64,000 nt of DNA from NCBI GenBank assembly GCA_022749755.1, contig CM040442.1:19376504-19440503 (forward strand). The letters are read 5' to 3'. The notes under the pieces were generated by a model, which was given only the letters and a program-made list of their open reading frames with translations, did no database searches and was not told the DNA's origin. Position 1 is the stretch's first letter. Each line of letters opens with the position of its first letter. Of the stretch, positions 23,834 through 38,300 are shown piece after piece. The position numbers and the translations under genes are program-made. The stretch comes from Azadirachta indica (taxonomy: Eukaryota > Streptophyta > Magnoliopsida > Sapindales > Meliaceae).

Positions 23834-25174
23834 CTACTTCATTTGTGAAAGGTAAACACGAGACCTCACCACAGTTTCCCCAATTCTAAACCCAGGCATT
23901 ACCATGAATTCAACTTTGTGATTGGTTTGCGCTTCACCAAACACTGCTGCACCTTCACAGGAGTCCTCCACAGATTCCATGGAAACATCTGAGAATTTGC
24001 ATCCCCGATTCACCACAAATAACATTGCTTCAGGGTCAATCACGGATGCAATCCCCTTTAATATCCAAACCCATTTCGCCATCTTTGCAAATATTCGGTA
24101 GAATGGTGTCCTTGGATGCTTGCCACTCAATATAAACATCCTTTGGTCCAAATTCCCAAAGAATGAAGCTTCCATAGTCGGGTGAACAACTAATAGATAC
24201 TTTTCTGTGCAAAATTTGGCAAAATCTGAATCTGGTTTTTCTATCAGAGAATCAACAGGGTCATCATACCTCATAATATCATCCACATTATACGGCTGAA
24301 GTGATGTCCCATGAAACATCCTCCGTGCAATGTACGCTTCGAAGGCATACTTTTTGTGGCACCTCTTGGAATAAACAACTGCATCTTCAATTGCATTTGC
24401 TGCTGAGTCTAAATCCCAACCCGAGGCTTTCATTAAGCTAATCAGTGGCTTTGCAAAATCATGAACGGACTTTGAGGCCGCCTTGAAGCTATCCTCAAAT
24501 GTATTAACATTCCAAACCCTCAAATTTTTTCTTCCAAAACTTTCCTGTCTAATCTTCTCAATCAGAATTGCATTACCCAAATCCAAATCTTGCAATTTTT
24601 GTCGCAAATTGAAAATATCAGAGCCTTTAGCTTTAGCTTGGAACTTCAATTCCTCTAGCTTCTTCTCCTTGACCTCAACCTCTGCTGTCAGAAGTTCAGA
24701 ATGAGAGGAATCGAGCTTAACTATTTTGAGTTGCTTCTCTTTATACATTCGCTTGATGTTGCAAAGAGCTTCAAGTTTAGCCACAACAAGTTCATTGGCA
24801 GCAACAATCTTTCCTGGGTCATAGGGAATATGAGCTTCCTGTAACTGAATATATGCTAATTTCAAAGCCGAAACTATATCAAACAACTTTGAAATCTCTG
24901 TGTCATCACATACACTGCTGGTGGAAGGAACTTCAACAGGTTGAGGGTGGATTTTGACGCCGCCACATTCATTCTGTTCAGTAGTATTATCACTACCATC
25001 TTCGCTCAATGAGGCATTATTGCTCTTGAGATTTGAATGATGATATTGGTGATTGGAATTCTCAGAGTAGAAAACACCGATAGATCTCAATTTGCAAACT
25101 TTTGCAAATTTAGAGACAATATCAGATATATTTGAAGAGGGTTTTGAGGATCTAGTAGCTGTAGCACATTCCAT
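23834..25174 (-). CDS. DUF641 protein, GIL1 (gravitropic in the light 1)/IRKI-like
   Basis: An intact single-exon protein of 446 residues. A Ser-rich, low-complexity N terminus (to about residue 90) precedes the DUF641 domain, seen in FDIVSALKLAYIQLQEAHIPYDP and AANELVVAKLEALCNIKRMY. Next is a charged coiled coil (about 150-205: VEVKEKKLEELKFQAKAKGS, then NLRQKLQDLDLGNAILIEKI). The C-terminal half has the family motifs KPLISLMKASGWDLDSAANAI, RRMFHG and FCTEKYLLVVHPTMEASFFG. GIL1 is needed for loss of negative gravitropism in light, and related proteins bind a receptor kinase (IRKI). The biochemical role of DUF641 is unknown. There is no signal peptide or membrane segment. From memory, an Arabidopsis DUF641 gene lies beside OFP17. 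Confidence 0.85.
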   Translation of the reverse strand: MECATATRSSKPSSNISDIVSKFAKVCKLRSIGVFYSENSNHQYHHSNLKSNNASLSEDGSDNTTEQNECGGVKIHPQPVEVPSTSSVCDDTEISKLFDIVSALKLAYIQLQEAHIPYDPGKIVAANELVVAKLEALCNIKRMYKEKQLKIVKLDSSHSELLTAEVEVKEKKLEELKFQAKAKGSDIFNLRQKLQDLDLGNAILIEKIRQESFGRKNLRVWNVNTFEDSFKAASKSVHDFAKPLISLMKASGWDLDSAANAIEDAVVYSKRCHKKYAFEAYIARRMFHGTSLQPYNVDDIMRYDDPVDSLIEKPDSDFAKFCTEKYLLVVHPTMEASFFGNLDQRMFILSGKHPRTPFYRIFAKMAKWVWILKGIASVIDPEAMLFVVNRGCKFSDVSMESVEDSCEGAAVFGEAQTNHKVEFMVMPGFRIGETVVRSRVYLSQMK

Positions 25175-26208
25175 TCCTTAGAGATCAAACCCTAAACTAC
25201 CACCGGGTCTATTGTTTTATGTATTTAGCTTCAACAAATACTAAATCTCAACCCACAAACAAAAGTATAAAAAGGAAATGTTTCCCAAAGCGGGATCCAT
25301 ACAGTATCCCAGATGAAGAACCGGGATTCCCGGAAAATGCCTTAAACCCTGGAAATCCAAATCCTAAAGACAAAAATCAACTAGGGTTTTAGTTAGTTTG
25401 GTTAACTGTGACCTAAAAGGTTGATTAAATTAATATAGAGGCCGACAGTTACAACTCAAAAAGGGGATGCAAACAGAGGTTCAAACTAATTAAAGTACTA
25501 AAACCCTAAGCCCCCAACAAATACAAAGTGGTTTGGTTTGCAATTAGTGCTCCAGATTGAATCCCTAACAACACTCAAAGCACAAACAAGAAAGCACCGC
25601 TAGAACCTAAACTTCTACAGCAAAACAGGCAACACTGAACAAAAGTTCACTATTCAAAGAACTAAATATATAGCAGCATTCAACAATACAAGCATTTATC
25701 AAAAAACACAATGATGAGTAAAGAAACAAACAGTTGTTGTTTTGAAGAACAAACCAAACAACATCTGGATTAGGGAAGAAAAAGAACACCCCACTTGATA
25801 CAAGGTTTCGGCCCTTCTAGTATCTGATCTGAGATGATTGTTTGAAGGCTCTTGGGTTTGGCTCAGAAACTACAGTATCCGTCTCTTGCGCTAATAAAAA
25901 AATTAAAATTTTAAAAAAATATTAAAAAATTTATATTATAGCTAGCATTTAGTGCTTTGAAATTAAAATGGGAATGCTTGGATTGGACTATAAATTAATA
26001 TTTTTAGTGAAAAGAAGTGAAAGCGCTAGGGAATCTGTACTGCTCAGAAGGTGCTGCAACACTGTCAGTACTCAGCAGTATGCTCTTGTTTGAATGCTTC
26101 CTACAACTTTTGTAATAAAAAAAAAACAACCGCACGCTGTTACCCAAAATTGTGTACTGTAAAATTGCTCATTAATTAATCAGCGCACGCGATTTTCTTA
26201 CCACTTCT
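25175..26208. other. 5' region of the DUF641 gene, up to the contig end
   Basis: Contains the leader and promoter of the minus-strand DUF641 gene. Several ACCCTA/AAACCCTA-like motifs (for example near 25189, 25344 and 25500) and more balanced composition suggest leader exon sequence. No other gene was seen. The last bases before the gap show no similarity to the satellite beyond it. Confidence 0.5.
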
Positions 26209-26308
26209 NNNNNNNNNNNNNNNNNNNNNNNNNNNNNNNNNNNNNNNNNNNNNNNNNNNNNNNNNNNNNNNNNNNNNNNNNNNNNNNNNNNNNNNNNNNN
26301 NNNNNNNN
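26209..26308. other. Assembly gap of exactly 100 N
   Basis: One hundred N, a conventional placeholder for a gap of unknown size. Unique DNA ends abruptly on the left, and satellite begins mid-unit on the right. Confidence 0.99.
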
Positions 26309-29300
26309 TATGTTGAATAAATCTTCAGTAAGCCGTATTAAAGTCCTTATTAGCCATGGTGATGTTGTTTTCATCCCTATTGAGGACATTTTCAGTCGAA
26401 TATAGACATTTTGAGGAGTAAGAGTAATTCTTCCGTCGTTAAGAACAATTTTTTCGTCGTCAAGAACAAATCTTTCGTCGTTATGAAGAATTCTTTCGCC
26501 GCAAGGAAGAAATCTTCTGTTATGTTGAATAAATCTTCAGTAAGCCGTATTAAAGTCCTTATTAGCCATGGTGATGTTGTTTTCATCCCTATTGAGGACA
26601 TTTTCAGTCGAATATAGACATTTTGAGGAGTAAGAGTAATTCTTCCGTCGTTAAGAACAATTCTTTCGTCGTCAAGAACAAATCTTTCGTCGTTATGAAA
26701 GAATTCTTTCGCCGCAAGGAAGAAATCTTCTGTTATGTTGAATAAATCTTCAGTAAGCCGTATTAAAGTCCTTATTAGCCATGGTGATGTTGTTTTCATC
26801 CCTATTGAGGACATTTTCAGTCGAATATAGACATTTTTTAGGAGTAAGAGTAATTCTTCCGTCGTTAAGAACAATTCTTTCGTCGTCAAGAACAAATCTT
26901 TCGTCGTTATGAAAGAATTCTTTCGCCGCAAAGAAGAAATCTTCTGTTATGTTGAATAAATCTTCAGTAAGCCGTATTAAAGTCCTTATTAGCCATGGTG
27001 ATGTTGTTTTCATCCCTATTGAGGACATTTTCAGTCGAATATAGACATTTTGAGGAGTAAGAGTAATTCTTCCGTCGTTAAGAACAATTCTTTCGTCGTC
27101 AAGAACAAATCTTTCGTCGTTATGAAAGAATTCTTTCGCCGCAAGGAAGAAATCTTCTGTTATGTTGAATAAATCTTCAGTAAGCCGTATTAAAGTCCTT
27201 ATTAGCCATGGTGATGTTGTTTTCATCCCTATTGAGGACATTTTCAGTCGAATATAGACATTTTGAGGAGTAAGAGTAATTCTTCCGTCGTTAAGAACAA
27301 TTTTTTCGTCGTCAAGAACAAATCTTTTCGTCGTTATGAAAGAATTCTTTCGCCGCAAGGAAGAAATCTTCTGTTATGTTGAATAAATTTTCAGTAAGCC
27401 GTATTAAAGTCCTTATTAGCCATGGTGATGTTGTTTTCATCCCTATTGAGGACATTTTCAGTCGAATATAGACATTTTGAGGAGTAAGAGTAATTCTTCC
27501 GTCGTTAAGAACAATTCTTTCGTCGTTAAGAACAAATCTTTCGTCGTTATGAAGAATTCTTTCGCCGTGAGGAAAGAAAAATCTTCTGTTATGTTGAATA
27601 AATCTTCAGTAAGCCGTATTAAAGTCCTTATTAGCCATGGTGATGTTGTTTTCATCCCTATTGAGGACATTTTCAGTCGAATATAGACATTTTTTAGGAG
27701 TAAGAGTAATTCTTCCGTCGTTAAGAACAATTCTTTCGTCGTCAAGAACAAATCTTTCGTCGTTATGAAGAATTCTTTCGCCGCAAGGAAGAAATCTTCT
27801 GTTATGTTGAATAAATCTTCAGTAAGCCGTATTAAAGTCCTTATTAGCCATGGTGATGTTGTTTTCATCCCTATTGAGGACATTTTCAGTCGAATATAGA
27901 CATTTTGAGGAGTAAGAGTAATTCCTCCGTCGTTAAGAACAATTCTTTCGTCGTCAAGAACAAATCTTTCGTCGTTATAAAGAATTCTTTCGCCGCAAGG
28001 AAGAAATCTTCTGTTATGTTGAATAAATCTTCAGTAAGCCGTATTAAAGTCCTCATTAGCCATGGTGATGTTGTTTTTTTCATCCCTATTGAGGACATTT
28101 TCAGTCGAATATAGACATTTTGAGGAGTAAGAGTAATTCTTCCGTCGTTAAGAACAATTCTTTCGTCGTCAAGAACAAATCTTTCGTCGTTATGAAGAAT
28201 TCTTTCGCCGCAAGGAAGAAATCTTCTGTTATGTTGAATAAATCTTCAGTAAGCCGTATTAAAGTCCTTATTAGCCATGGTGATGTTGTTTTCATCCCTA
28301 TTGAGGACATTTTCAGTCGAATATAGACATTTTTAGAGGAGTAAGAGTAATTCTTCCGTCGTTAAGAACAATTTTTTCGTCGTCAAGAACAAATATTTCG
28401 TCGTTATGAAGAATTCTTTCGCCGCAAGGAAGAAATCTTCTGTTATGTTGAATAAATCTTCAGTAAGCCGTATTAAAGTCCTTTTTTAGCCATGGTGATG
28501 TTGTTTTCATCCCTATTGAGGACATTTTCAGTCGAATATAGACATTTGAGGAGTAAGAGTAATTCTTCCGTCGTTAAGAACAATTCTTTCGTCGTCAAGA
28601 ACAAATCTTTCGTCGTTATGAAAGAATTCTTTCGCCGCAAGAAGAAATCTTCTGTTATGTTGAATAAATCTTCAGTAAGCCGTATTAAAGTCCTTATTAG
28701 CCATGGTGATGTTGTTTTCATCCCTATTGAGGACATTTTCAGTCGAATATAGACATTTTGAGGAGTAAGAGTAATTCTTCTGTCGTTAAGAACAAATCTT
28801 TCGTCGTCAAGAACAAATCTTTCGTCGTAATGAAGAATTCTTTCGCCGCAAGGAAGAAATCTTCTGTTATGTTGAATAAATCTTCAGTAAGCCGTATTAA
28901 AGTCCTTATTAGCCATGGTGATGTTGTTTTCATCCCTATTGAGGACACTTTCAGTCGAATATAGAGATTTTTAGGAGTAAGAGTAATTCTTTCGTCGTTA
29001 AGAACAAATCTTTCGTCGTCAAGAACAAATCTTTCGTCGTAATGAAGAATTCTTTCGCCGCAAGGAAGAAATCTTCTGTTATGTTGAATAAATCTTCAGT
29101 AAGCCGTATTAAAGTCCTTATTAGCCATGGTGATGTTGTTTTCATCCCTATTGAGGACATTTTCAGTCGAATATAGACATTTTGAGGAGTAAGAGTAATT
29201 CTTCTGTCGTTAAGAACAATTCTTTCGTCGTCGTAAAGAACAAATCTTTCGTCGTTATGAAGAATTCTTTCGCCGCAAGGAAGAAATCTTCTGTTATGTT

Positions 29301-32300
29301 GAATAAATCTTCAGTAAGCCGTATTAAAGTCCTTATTAGCCATGGTGATGTTGTTTTTTCATCCCTATTGAGGACATTTTCAGTCGAATATAGACATTTT
29401 GAGGAGTAAGAGTAATTCTTCCGTCGTTAAGAACAATTCTTTCGTCGTCAAGAACAAATCTTTCGTCGTTATGAAAGAATTCTTTCGCCGCAAGGAAGAA
29501 ATCTTCTGTTATGTTGAATAAATCTTCAGTAAGCCGTATTAAAGTCCTTATTAGCCATGGTGATGTTGTTTTCATCCCTATTGAGGACATTTTCAGTCGA
29601 ATATAGACATTTTGAGGAGTAAGAGTAATTCTTCCGTCGTTAAGAACAATTTTTTCGTCGTCAAGAACAAATCTTTCGTCGTTATGAAAGAATTCTTTCG
29701 CCGCAAGGAAGAAATCTTCTGTTATGTTGAATAAATCTTCGTAAGCCGTATTAAAGTCCTTATTAGCCATGGTGATGTTGTTTTCATCCCTATTGATTGG
29801 GACATTTTCAGTCGAATATAGACATTTTGAGGAGTAAGAGTAATTCTTCCGTCGTTAAGAACAATTCTTTCGTCGTCAAGAACAAATCTTTCGTCGTTAT
29901 GAAAGAATTCTTTCGCCGCAAGGAAGAAATCTTCTGTTATGTTGAATAAATCTTCAGTAAGCCGTATTAAAGTCCTTATTAGCCATGGTGATGTTGTTTT
30001 CATCCCTATTGAGGACATTTTCAGTCGAATATAGACATTTTTAGGAGTAAGAGTAATTCTTCCGTCGTTAAGAACAATTCTTTCGTCGTCAAGAACAAAT
30101 CTTTCGTCGTTATGAAAGAATTCTTTCGCCGCAAGGAAGAAATCTTCTGTTATGTTGAATAAATCTTCAGTAAGCCGTATTAAAGTCTTATTAGCCATGG
30201 TGATGTTGTTTTCATCCCTATTGAGGACATTTTCAGTCGAATATAGACATTTTGAGGAGTAAGAGTAATTCTTCCGTCGTTAAGAACAATTTTTTCGTCG
30301 TCAAGAACAAATCTTTCGTCGTTATGAAGAATTCTTTCGCCGCAAGGAAGAAATCTTCTGTTATGTTGAATAAATCTTCAGTAAGCCGTATTAAAGTCCT
30401 TATTAGCCATAGTGATGTTGTTTTCATCCCTATTGAGGACATTTTCAGTCGAATATATTCATTTTTGGAGTATGAGTAATTCTTCCGTCGTTAAGAACAA
30501 TTCTTTCGTCGTCAAGAACAAATCTTTCGTCGTTATGAAAGAATTCTTTCGCCGCAAGGAAGAAATCTTCTGTTATGTTGAATAAATCTTCAGTAAGCCG
30601 TATTAAAGTCCTTATTAGCCATGGTGATGTTGTTTTTTTCATCCCTATTGAGGACATTTTCAGTCGAATATAGACATTTTGAGGAGTAAGAGTAATTCTT
30701 CCGTCGTTAAGAACAATTTTTTCGTCGTCAAGAACAAATCTTTCGTCGTTATGAAGAATTCTTTCGCCGCAAGGAAGAAATCTTCTGTTATGTTGAATAA
30801 ATCTTCAGTAAGCCGTATTAAAGTCCTTATTAGCCATGGTGATGTTGTTTTCATCCCTATTGAGGACATTTTCAGTCGAATATAGACATTTTGAGGAGTA
30901 AGAGTAATTCTTCCGTCGTTAAGAACAATTCTTTCGTTGCTAAGAATAAATCTTTCGTCGTTATGAAAGAATTCTTTCGCCTTGAGGAAGAAATCTTCTG
31001 TTATGTTGAATAAATTTCAGTAAGCCGTATTAAAGTCCTTATTAGCCATGGTGATGTTGTTTTCATCCCTATTGAGGACATTTTCAGTCGAATATAGACA
31101 TTTTTTGAGGAGTAAGAGTAATTCTTCCGTCGTTAAGAACAATTCTTTCGTTGTCAAGAACAAATCTTTCGTCGTTATGAAAGAATTCTTTCGCCGCAAG
31201 GAAGAAAAATCTTCTGTTATGTTGAATAAATCTTCAGTAAGCCGTATTAAAGTCCTTATTAGCCATGATGATGTTGTTTGCATCCCTATTGAGGACACTT
31301 CCAGTCGAATATAGACATTTTTAGGAGTAAGAGTAATTCTTTCGTCGTTAAGAACAATTCTTTCGTCGTCAAGAACAAATCTTTCGTCGTTATGAAAAAT
31401 TCTTTCGCCACAAGGAAGAAATCTTCTGTTATGTTGAATAAATCTTCAGTAAGCCGTATTAAAGTCCTTATTAGCCATGGTGATGTTGTTTTTTCATCCC
31501 TATTGAGGACATTTTCAGTCGAATATAGACATTTTGAGGAGTAAGAGTAATTCTTCCGTCGTTAAGAACAATTCTTTCGTCGTTAAAACAAATCTTTCGT
31601 CGTTATGAAAAATTCTTTCGTCGTGAAGAAAAAAATCTTCTGTTATGTTGAATAAATCTTCAGTAAGCCGTATTAAAGTCCTTATTAGCCATGGTGATGT
31701 TGTTTTCATCCCTATTGAGGACATTTTTCAGTCGAATATAGACATTTTGAGGAGTAAGAGTAATTCTTCCGTCGTTAAAAACAATTCTTTCGTCGTTAAA
31801 ACAAATCTTTCGTCGTTATGAAAGAATTCTTTCGCCGCAAGAAAGAAAATCTTCTGTTATGTTGAATAAATCTTCAGTAAGCCGTATTAAAGTCCTTATT
31901 AGCCATGGTGATGTTGTTTTTTTCATCCCTATTGAGGACATTTTCAGTCGAATATAGACATTTTGAGGAGTAAGAGTAATTCTTCCGTCGTTAAGAACAA
32001 TTCTTTCGTCGTCAAGAACAAATCTTTCGTCGTTATGAAGAATTCTTTCGCCGCAAGGAAGAAATCTTCTGTTATGTTGAATAAATCTTCAGTAAGCCGT
32101 ATTAAAGTCCTTATTAGCCATGGTGATGTTGTTTTCATCCCTATTGAGGACATTTTCAGTCGCATATAGACAATTTGAGGAGTAAGAGTAATTCTTCCGT
32201 CGTTAACAACAATTCTTTCGTCGTTAAGAACAAATCTTTCGTCGTTATGAAAGAATTCTTTCGCCGCAAGGAAGAAATCTTCTGTTATGTTGAATAAATC

Positions 32301-35300
32301 TTCAGTAAGCCGTATTAAAGTCCTTATTAGCCATGGTGATGTTGTTTTCATCCCTATTGAGGACATTTTCAGTCGCATATAGACATTTTTAGGAGTATGA
32401 GTAATTCTTCCGTCGTTAAGAACAATTTTTTCGTCGTCAAGAACAAATCTTTCGTCGTTATGAAGAATTCTTTCGCCGCAAGGAAAAAATCTTCTGTTAT
32501 GTTGAATAAATCTTCAGTAAGCCGTATTAAAGTCCTTATTAGCCATAGTGATGTTGTTTTCATCCCTATTGAGGACATTTTCAGTCGAATATAGACATTT
32601 TTAGGAGTAAGAGTAATTCTTCCGTCGTTAGGAACAAATCTTTCGTCGTCAAGAACAAATCTTTCGTCGTTATGAAGAATTCTTTCGCCGCAAGGAAGAA
32701 ATCCTCTGTTATGTTGAATAAATTTTCAGTAAGCCATATTAAATTCCTTATTAGCCATGGTGATGTTGTTTTTATCCCTATTGAGGACATTTTCAGCCGA
32801 ATATAGACATTTTGAGGAGTAAGAGTAATTCCTTCGTCGTTAAGAACAATTCTTTCGTTGTTAAGAACAAATCTTTCGTCGTTATGAAAAATTCTTTCGC
32901 CGTGAGAAAAAAATCTTCTGTTATGTTGAATAAATCTTCAGTAAGCCGTATTAAAGTCCTTATTAGCCATGGTGATGTTGTTTTCATCCCTATTGAGGAC
33001 ATTTTCAGTCGAATATAGACATTTTGAGGAGTAAGAGTAATTCTTCCGTCGTTAAGAACAATTCTTTCGTCGTCAAAGAACAAATCTTTTCGTCGTTATG
33101 AAAAATTCTTTCGCGCAAGGAAGAAATCTTCTGTTATGTTGAATAAATCTTCAGTAAGCCGTATATAAAGTCCTTATTAGCCATGGTGATGTTGTTTTCA
33201 TCCCTATTGAGGACATTTTCAGTCGAATATAGACATTTTGAGGAGTAAGAGTAATTCTTCCGTCGTTAAGAACAATTCTTTCGTCGTCAAGAACAAATCT
33301 TTCGTCGTTATGAAAGAATTCTTTCGCCGCAAGGAAGAAATCTTCTGTTATGTTGAATAAATCTTCAGTAAGCCGTATTAAAGTCCTTATTAGCCATGGT
33401 GATGTTGTTTTCATCCCTATTGAGGACATTTTCAGTCGAATATAGACATTTTTAGGAGTATGAGTAATTCTTCCGTCGTTAAGAACAATTTTTTCGTCGT
33501 CAAGAACAAATCTTTCGTCGTTATGAAGAATTCTTTCGCCGCAAGGAAGAAATCTTCTGTTATGTTGAATAAATCTTTCAGTAAGCCGTATTAAAGTCCT
33601 TATTAGCCATGGTGATGTTGTTTTCATCCCTATTGAGGACATTTTCAGTCGAATATAGACATTTTGAGGAGTAAGAGTAATTCTTCCGTCGTTAAGAACA
33701 ATTTTTTTTCGTCGTCAAGAACAAATCTTTCGTCGTTATGAAAAATTCTTTCGCCGTGAGAAGAAGAAATCTTCTGTTATGTTGAATAAATCTTCAGTAA
33801 GCCGTATTAAAGTCCTTATTAGCCATGGTGATGTTGTTTTCATCCCTATTGAGGACATTTTCAGTCGAATATAGACATTTTGAGGAGTAAGAGTAATTCT
33901 TCCGTCGTTAAGAACAATTCTTTCGTCGTTAAGAACAAATCTTTCGTCGTTATGAAAGAATTCTTTCGCCGCAAGGAAGAAATCTTCTGTTATGTTGAAT
34001 AAATCTTCAGTAAGCCGTATTAAAGTCCTTATTAGCCATGGTGATGTTGTTTTTTCATCCCTATTGAGGACATTTTCAGTCGAATATAGACATTTTTTTA
34101 GGAGTAAGAGTAATTCTTCCGTCGTTAAGAACAATTCTTTCGTCGTCGTCAAGAACAAATCTTTCGTCGTTATGAAAGAATTCTTTCGCCGCAAGGAAGA
34201 AATCTTCTGTTATGTTGAATAAATCTTCAGTAAGCCGTATTAAAGTCCTTTATTAGCCATGGTGATGTTGTTTTCATCCCTATTGAGGACATTTTCAGTC
34301 GAATATAGACATTTTGAGGAGTAAGAGTAATTCTTCCGTCGTTAAGAACAATTTTTTCGTCGTCAAGAACAAATCTTTCGTCGTTATGAAAGAATTCTTT
34401 CGCCGCAAGGAAGAAATCTTCTGTTATGTTGAATAAATCTTCAGTAAGCCGTATTAAAGTCCTTATTAGCCATGGTGTTGTTGTTTTCATCCCTATTGAG
34501 GACATTTTCAGTCGAATATAGACATTTTTAGGAGTAAGAGTAATTCTTCCGTCGTTAAGAACAATTTTTTTTTCGTCGTCAAGAACAAATCTTTCGTCGT
34601 TATGAAGAATTCTTTCGCCGCAAGGAAGAAATCTTCTGTTATGTTGAATAAATCTTCAGTAAGCCGTATTAAAGTCCTTATTAGCCATGGTGATGTTGTT
34701 TTTTCCCTATTGAGGACATTTTCAGTCGAATATAGACATTTTGAGGAGTAAGAGTAATTCCTTCCGTCGTTAAGAACAATTCTTTCGTCGTTAAGAACAA
34801 ATCTTTCGTCGTTATGAAAGAATTCTTTCGCCGCAAGAAAGAAAAATCTTCTGTTATGTTGAATAAATCTTCAGTAAGCCGTATTAAAGTCCTTATTAGC
34901 CATGGTGATGTTGTTTTCATCCCTATTGAGGACATTTTCAGTCGAATATAGACATTTTGAGGAGTAAGAGTAATTCTTCCGTCGTTAAGAACAATTCTTT
35001 CGTCGTCAAGAACAAATCTTTCGTCGTTATGAAGAATTCTTTCGCCGCAAGGAAGAAATCTTCTGTTATGTTGAATAAATCTTCAGTAAGCCGTATTAAA
35101 GTCCTTATTAGCCATGGTGATGTTGTTTTTCATCCCTATTGAGGACATTTTCAGTCGAATATAGACATTTTTAGGAGTAAGAGTAATTCTTCCGTCGTTA
35201 AGAACAATTCTTTTCGTCGTCAAGAACAAATCTTTCGTCGTTATGAAAGAATTCTTTCGCCGCAAGGAAGAAATCTTCTGTTATGTTGAATAAATCTTCA

Positions 35301-38300
35301 GTAAGCCGTATTAAAGTCCTTATTAGCCATGGTGATGTTGTTTTCATCCCTATTGAGGACATTTTCAGTCGAATATAGACATTTTTGAGGAGTAAGAGTA
35401 ATTCTTCCGTCGTTAAGAACAATTTTTCGTCGTCAAGAACAAATCTTTCGTCGTTATGAAAGAATTCTTTCGCCGCAGAAAAGAAATCTTCTGTTATGTT
35501 GAATAAATCTTCAGTAAGCCGTATTAAAGTCCTTATTAGCCATGGTGATGTTGTTTTCATCCCTATTGAGGACATTTTCAGTCGAATATAGACATTTTGA
35601 GGAGTAAGAGTAATTCTTCCTTCGTCGTTAAGAACAATTCTTTCGTCGTCAAGAACAAATCTTTCGTCGTTATGAAAGAATTCTTTCGCCGCAAGGAAGA
35701 AATCTTTCTGTTATGTTGAATAAATCTTCAGTAAGCCGTATTAAAGTCCTTATTAGCCATGGTGATGTTGTTTTCATCCCTATTGAGGACATTTTCAGTC
35801 GAATATAGAGACATTTTGAGGAGTAAGAGTAATTCTTCCGTCGTTAAGAACAATTCTTTCGTCGTCAAGAACAAATCTTTCGTCGTTATGAAGAATTCTT
35901 TCGCCGCAAGGAAAAATTTTCTGTTATGTTGAATAAATCTTCAGTAAGCCGTATTAAAGTCCTTATTAGCCATGGTGATGTTGTTTTTCATCCCTATTGA
36001 GGACATTTTCAGTCGAATATAGACATTTTTTGAGGAGTAAGAGTAATTCTTCCGTCGTTAAGAACAATTTTTCGTCGTCGTCAAGAACAAATCTTTCGTC
36101 GTTATGAAGAATTCTTTCGCCGCAAGGAAGAAATCTTCTGTTATGTTGAATAAATCTTCAGTAAGCCGTATTAAAGTCCTTATTAGCCATAGTGATGTTG
36201 TTTTCATCCCTATTGAGGACATTTTCAGTCGCATATAGACATTTTTAGGAGTATGAGTAATTCTTCCGTCGTTAAGAACAATTTTTTCGTCGTCAAGAAC
36301 AAATCTTTCGTCGTTATGAAGAATTCTTTCGCCGCAAGGAAGAAATCTTCTGTTATGTTGAATAAATTTTCAGTAAGCCGTATTAAAGTCCTTATTAGCC
36401 ATGGTGATGTTGTTTTCATCCCTATTGAGGACATTTTCAGTCGAATATAGACATTTTGAGGAGTAAGAGTAATTCTTCCGTCGTTAAGAACAATTTTTCG
36501 TCGTCAAGAACAAATCTTTCGTCGTTATGAAGAATTCTTTCGCCGCAAGGAAGAAATCTTCTGTTATGTTGAATAAATCTTCAGTAAGCCGTATTAAAGT
36601 CCTTATTAGCCATGGTGATGTTGTTTTTTCATCCCTATTGAGGACATTTTCAGTCGAATATAGACATTTTGAGGAGTAAGAGTAATTCTTCCGTCGTTAA
36701 GAACAATTCTTTCGTCGTCAAGAACAAATCTTTCGTCGTTATGAAAGAATTCTTTCGCCGCAGAAAGAAATCTTCTGTTATGTTGAATAAATCTTCAGTA
36801 AGCCGTATTAAAGTCCTTATTAGCCATGGTGATGTTGTTTTCATCCCTATTGAGGACATTTTCAGTCGAATATAGACATTTTGAGGAGTAAGAGTAATTC
36901 TTCGTCGTTAAGAACAATTCTTTCGTCGTCAAGAACAAATCTTTCGTCGTTATGAAGAATTCTTTCGCCGCAAGGAAGAAATCTTCTGTTATGTTGAATA
37001 AATCTTCAGTAAGCCGTATTAAAGTCCTTATTAGCCATGGTGATGTTGTTTTCATCCCTATTGAGGACATTTTCAGTCGAATATAGACATTTTGAGGAGT
37101 AAGAGTAATTCTTCCGTCGTTTAAGAACAATTCTTTCGTCGTCAAGAACAAATCTTTCGTCGTTATGAAGAAATTCTTTCGCGCCGCAAGGAAGAAATCT
37201 TCTGTTATGTTGAATAAATCTTCAGTAAGCCGTATTAAAGTCCTTATTAGCCATGGTGATGTTGTTTTTTTCATCCCTATTGAGGACATTTTCAGTCGAA
37301 TATAGACATTTTGAGGAGTAAGAGTAATTCTTCCGTCGTTAAGAACAATTTTTCGTCGTCAAGAACAAATCTTTCGTCGTCGTTGAAAGAATTCTTTCGC
37401 CGCAAGGAAGAAATCTTCTGTTATGTTGAATAAATCTTCAGTAAGCCGTATTAAAGTCCTTATTAGCCATGGTGATGTTGTTTTTCATCCCTATTGAGGA
37501 CATTTTCAGTCGAATATAGACATTTTGAGGAGTAAGAGTAATTCTTCCGTCCGTCGTTAAGAACAATTCTTTCGTCGTCAAGAACAAATCTTTCGTCGTT
37601 ATGAAGAATTCTTTCGCCGCAAGGAAGAAATCTTCTGTTATGTTGAATAAATCTTCAGTAAGCCGTATTAAAGTCCTTATTAGCCATGGTGATGTTGTTT
37701 TTTCATCCCTATTGAGGACATTTTCAGTCGAATATAGACATTTTGAGGAGTAAGAGTAATTCTTCCGTCGTTAAGAACAATTCTTTCGTCGTCAAGAACA
37801 AATCTTTCGTCGTTATGAAGAATTCTTTCGCCGCAAGGAAGAAATCTTCTGTTATGTTGAATAAATCTTCAGTAAGCCGTATTAAAGTCCTTATTAGCCA
37901 TTGTGATGTTGTTTTCATCCCTATTGAGGACATTTTCAATCGAATATAGACATTTTTAGGAGTATGAGTAATTCTTCTGTCGTTAAGAACAATTTTTTCG
38001 TCGTCAAGAACAAATCTTTCGTCGTTATGAAGAATTCTTTCGCCGCAAGGAAGAAATCTTCTGTTATGTTGAATAAATCTTCAGTAAGCCGTATTAAAGT
38101 CCTTATTAGCCATTGTGATGTTGTTTTCATCCCTATTGAGGACATTTTCAGTCGAATATAGACATTTTTAGGAGTATGAGTAATTCTTCCGTCGTTAAGA
38201 ACAATTTTTTCGTCGTCAAGAACAAATCTTTCGTCGTTATGAAGAATTCTTTCGCCGCAAGGAAGAAATCTTCTGTTATGTTGAATAAATCTTCAGTAAG